NCBI GenBank assembly: GCA_020851015.1 | Contig: JADZDN010000054.1 | Coordinates: forward strand, 1-10,340 | DNA: 10,340 nt | Direction of reading: 5' to 3' | DNA from: Alphaproteobacteria bacterium | GTDB lineage: Bacteria > Pseudomonadota > Alphaproteobacteria > JAEULC01 | Part shown: positions 6,850 to 10,340 of the stretch, piece after piece | Numbering within the stretch: the stretch's first letter is position 1 | Layout: each line of letters begins with the position of its first letter | Notes under the pieces: generated by a model | The model's database searches: none | Told to the model about the DNA's origin: nothing | The model's input: the letters and a program-made list of their open reading frames with translations, nothing else | Program-made: the position numbers and the translations under genes

Positions 6850-8463
6850 CTACTCTTGCCCGCGAACGATCTTGTAGATGTCGAAGAAGGATCCGGCATG
6901 GACCTGCCGGAGGAGGGAGGGCACGGGATTCCCGTCGTCGCCGAAATGCATGTACAGGACATAATCGAAATTGTCCTGCCAGCGGATGAAATAGATGCGG
7001 CTGCCGTTCGGCATCCGGGTTCCGGTCAGCTTCTCCAGCGCCGGGTCCGCGGCCGCTCTTTGCAGAAGGTCCGGCGTCAATGGCGTTCCAAACGGCGTAT
7101 CGATCGCCGCGTAGGCATCGGCTGCGTGGACGGGCTGCGCGGTGCGGTCCTTGAAGAGGCTGGGGAGAAACACCGAGCGGTCGATCACGGCGGTGGACGC
7201 CATGTGCCAGTAAGGCTTGTCGAACCGGCCTTCGCGGAGTTTCCTCACCACCAGCAGCCGTGCGCCCGGCGCGATGACCTGCGACGCGCGTCGGAACTCG
7301 CTGTACTGCGCGTCGTAGCCGCGCCAGATCTCGGCGATCGTCCAGACCCGCGCGCCGAACAGGGCGAGCCCGACGGCAATGACCGCGAGCGCCATGCGCT
7401 GGTCCGGCAGCTCGATCCGCGACGCGGCCGCGATCAGGCAGGCCAGCGCCAACGGCAGGCGGAAATCGACGCCCCAGACGCCCAGGAGCCAGCTCGGCAT
7501 GACGATCGCAACGAGCAGGAGCACGACGATCGGAAAACGCAGCCGCTCGGCGATCTGCAGCCGGCCGGTGGAAAGGCCGCGGACGAGGAGAACCAGCGCG
7601 AAGGCGAACAGCGCAAGATCGATCCAGTCGCCGTAGCACCACACCGGCGACACCAGCGCCAGCAGCTTGTCGTTGAGGTCGCCGAAATTGATGAAGGTGT
7701 TGCGCTCGCCGAACGGTCCCGCCTTCAGCAGCAGCGCCGCCGGCACGAGCTGCCCGAGCGCGATCGCCCAGTGCCGCAGCATGGCGCGCCGCGGCATGGC
7801 GCGCCGCGCCGCAGCCTGGTCCAAGTGCATCCGCCACAGCTCATAGGCCCCGACCGACAGGCCGTAGACGCCAAAGGCGAAGAAGTGTGCGAAGAACAGC
7901 GCCACGGCGGCCATCGCGAACACCGGCAGGCGCCGCCAGGCCGGCCACGCCGGGGTGGCGATCCAGCCAGCGAATACCAGCAGGTACAAGCCCAGCCCGA
8001 AGAGATAATTGACGAAACCGAAGATCAGTACGTGGTTGTACAGCAGCAGGAACACCGCCATCGGCGCGGCGCCGAGCCGGCCGTAGATCGCGCGATGGAG
8101 CGCGACGCTGCCGGCGATCAGCAGCACCAGCGTCAGCGCGACGAACAGGCGCATCGCCTCGGCGACCGGCATCCAGCGCGCCAGGATCCAGACGACGATG
8201 TCCATCGCCAGGTTGGGCAGGATGTTCCAGTCGACGGCGTAGCGTTCGGCCAGCAGCGGCACGCGGTCGATTTCGGTCAGCACGTGAAGCCGGGCCAAAT
8301 GGTTGGGGTAGTCGATCAAAGGCGGGATGGCGACCGCGAAGACCGGGTAGAGGGCCACGAGGGTCAGTGCGACATAGGCGAGCGCGATGGCGCCTTGCGA
8401 CAGAGCGAAGTTCGCCGGCCGCGCCTGCCACCATCTGCTCGCCGATGCCTGCGCCATTCGCAT
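6850..8463 (-). CDS. Polytopic membrane protein, GT-C glycosyltransferase-like, function unknown
   Basis: I do not recognise a named family. The 537-residue product has about eleven hydrophobic segments up to residue 380, then a soluble C-terminal domain of about 150 residues. The first extracytoplasmic loop contains IPPLIDYPNHLARLHVL (residues 46-62, D51, N54, H55). An acidic residue in that loop is typical of the GT-C fold, where it binds the metal or lipid-linked sugar; this is inference. The C-terminal domain has several aromatic stretches (RIYFIRWQDNFDYVLYMHFG, FFDIYKIV). The start at 8463 has a good GGAG ribosome site seven bases upstream; an in-frame ATG at 8457 is also possible. It is convergent with the MASE1 kinase (only 10 bases between stops) and divergent from cckA. 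Codon use and GC content look like the neighbours, so recent transfer is not evident. Confidence 0.82.
   Translation of the reverse strand: MRMAQASASRWWQARPANFALSQGAIALAYVALTLVALYPVFAVAIPPLIDYPNHLARLHVLTEIDRVPLLAERYAVDWNILPNLAMDIVVWILARWMPVAEAMRLFVALTLVLLIAGSVALHRAIYGRLGAAPMAVFLLLYNHVLIFGFVNYLFGLGLYLLVFAGWIATPAWPAWRRLPVFAMAAVALFFAHFFAFGVYGLSVGAYELWRMHLDQAAARRAMPRRAMLRHWAIALGQLVPAALLLKAGPFGERNTFINFGDLNDKLLALVSPVWCYGDWIDLALFAFALVLLVRGLSTGRLQIAERLRFPIVVLLLVAIVMPSWLLGVWGVDFRLPLALACLIAAASRIELPDQRMALAVIAVGLALFGARVWTIAEIWRGYDAQYSEFRRASQVIAPGARLLVVRKLREGRFDKPYWHMASTAVIDRSVFLPSLFKDRTAQPVHAADAYAAIDTPFGTPLTPDLLQRAAADPALEKLTGTRMPNGSRIYFIRWQDNFDYVLYMHFGDDGNPVPSLLRQVHAGSFFDIYKIVRGQE
7779..7808 (-). repeat. 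Perfect 15-bp tandem duplication inside the membrane-protein gene
   Basis: GCATGGCGCGCCGCG occurs twice head to tail. The unit is five codons, so the reading frame is kept and the protein shows RRAMPRRAML in a basic cytoplasmic-looking loop between membrane segments. It is probably a replication-slippage duplication. Confidence 0.85.
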
Positions 8464-8562
8464 TGGGACACTCCAAGGCCGCCCGGTGAAGGCGCGATCC
8501 CGCGCTTCCGGACGGCTCGGCCGCCGGTCGGGCCGCGCCTTGAAACCTTTAGCCGGGGCAGG

Positions 8563-8577
8563 TTAACGAACGGTTGC
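8563..8577. promoter_or_regulatory. CtrA-like site upstream of cckA
   Basis: TTAA-N7-TTGC lies 60 bases before the cckA start in the divergent region shared with the membrane-protein gene. Read on the minus strand it is GCAACCGTTCGTTAACC, which shares the ten bases TTCGTTAACC with the CtrA-like box at 5003-5018. One half-site is perfect and the other matches two of four bases, so confidence is lower than for the flgB box. Confidence 0.4.
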
Positions 8578-8620
8578 CGGCCGCCCATGCTCAAGGACCT
8601 TCGGATGCCCGTTCCGGCCG

Positions 8621-8627
8621 TATATAG
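8621..8627 (+). promoter_or_regulatory. Candidate -10 element TATATAG directly before cckA
   Basis: TATATAG stands out in a very GC-rich region and ends ten bases before the cckA ATG. No clear -35 is seen. If it is a -10, transcription would begin within a few bases of the start codon, giving a leaderless or nearly leaderless message; this fits the absence of a ribosome site there. Confidence 0.35.
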
Positions 8628-8636
8628 TTGCCCGCC

Positions 8637-10340
<1,704 letters not shown>

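Overview
The window comes from a GC-rich alphaproteobacterium, most likely of the Rhodospirillales type. The evidence is a flagellar block in the order flgB-flgC-fliE-fliQ-fliR-flhB, a three-PAS CckA hybrid kinase, a histidine kinase with a PleC/DivJ-like catalytic core, and several TTAA-N7-TTAA-like CtrA boxes. The lineage is inferred from gene content and order, not from a search.

Layout. From 1 to 1402, on the minus strand and reading right to left, are csrA, a stand-alone FlhB C-terminal-domain paralogue, fliO and fliP; fliP runs off the left edge. From 1403 to 1590 is a divergent control region with a perfect CtrA box. From 1591 to 4983, on the plus strand, six tightly spaced genes encode the proximal rod (flgB, flgC), the MS-ring/rod adaptor (fliE) and export-gate parts (fliQ, fliR, flhB). 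From 5133 to 6839 is a membrane histidine kinase with a MASE1 sensor. From 6850 to 8463, on the minus strand and convergent with that kinase, is a large polytopic membrane protein that resembles GT-C glycosyltransferases. From 8637 to the right edge is cckA, cut off inside its catalytic region. No stretch longer than 300 bases lacks a gene.

How it fits together. Most genes build the flagellar type III export gate (FliP, FliO, FliQ, FliR, FlhB) and the rod base it feeds. CsrA is a post-transcriptional regulator that often sits with flagellar genes; its own ribosome binding site lies in a hairpin loop typical of CsrA autoregulation. CckA starts the CckA-ChpT-CtrA phosphorelay. CtrA-like boxes lie before flgB/csrA, before the MASE1 kinase and before cckA. 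My reading is a locus where the phosphorelay that controls motility is encoded beside its flagellar targets, with the MASE1 kinase as a possible extra input. The promoter sites are motif matches by eye and are not proven.

Nothing here is clearly a wholly new system. The most interesting parts are the three CtrA-like sites, the csrA leader hairpin, the FlhB-tail paralogue directly before fliO, and the uncharacterised MASE1 kinase and membrane protein between flhB and cckA.
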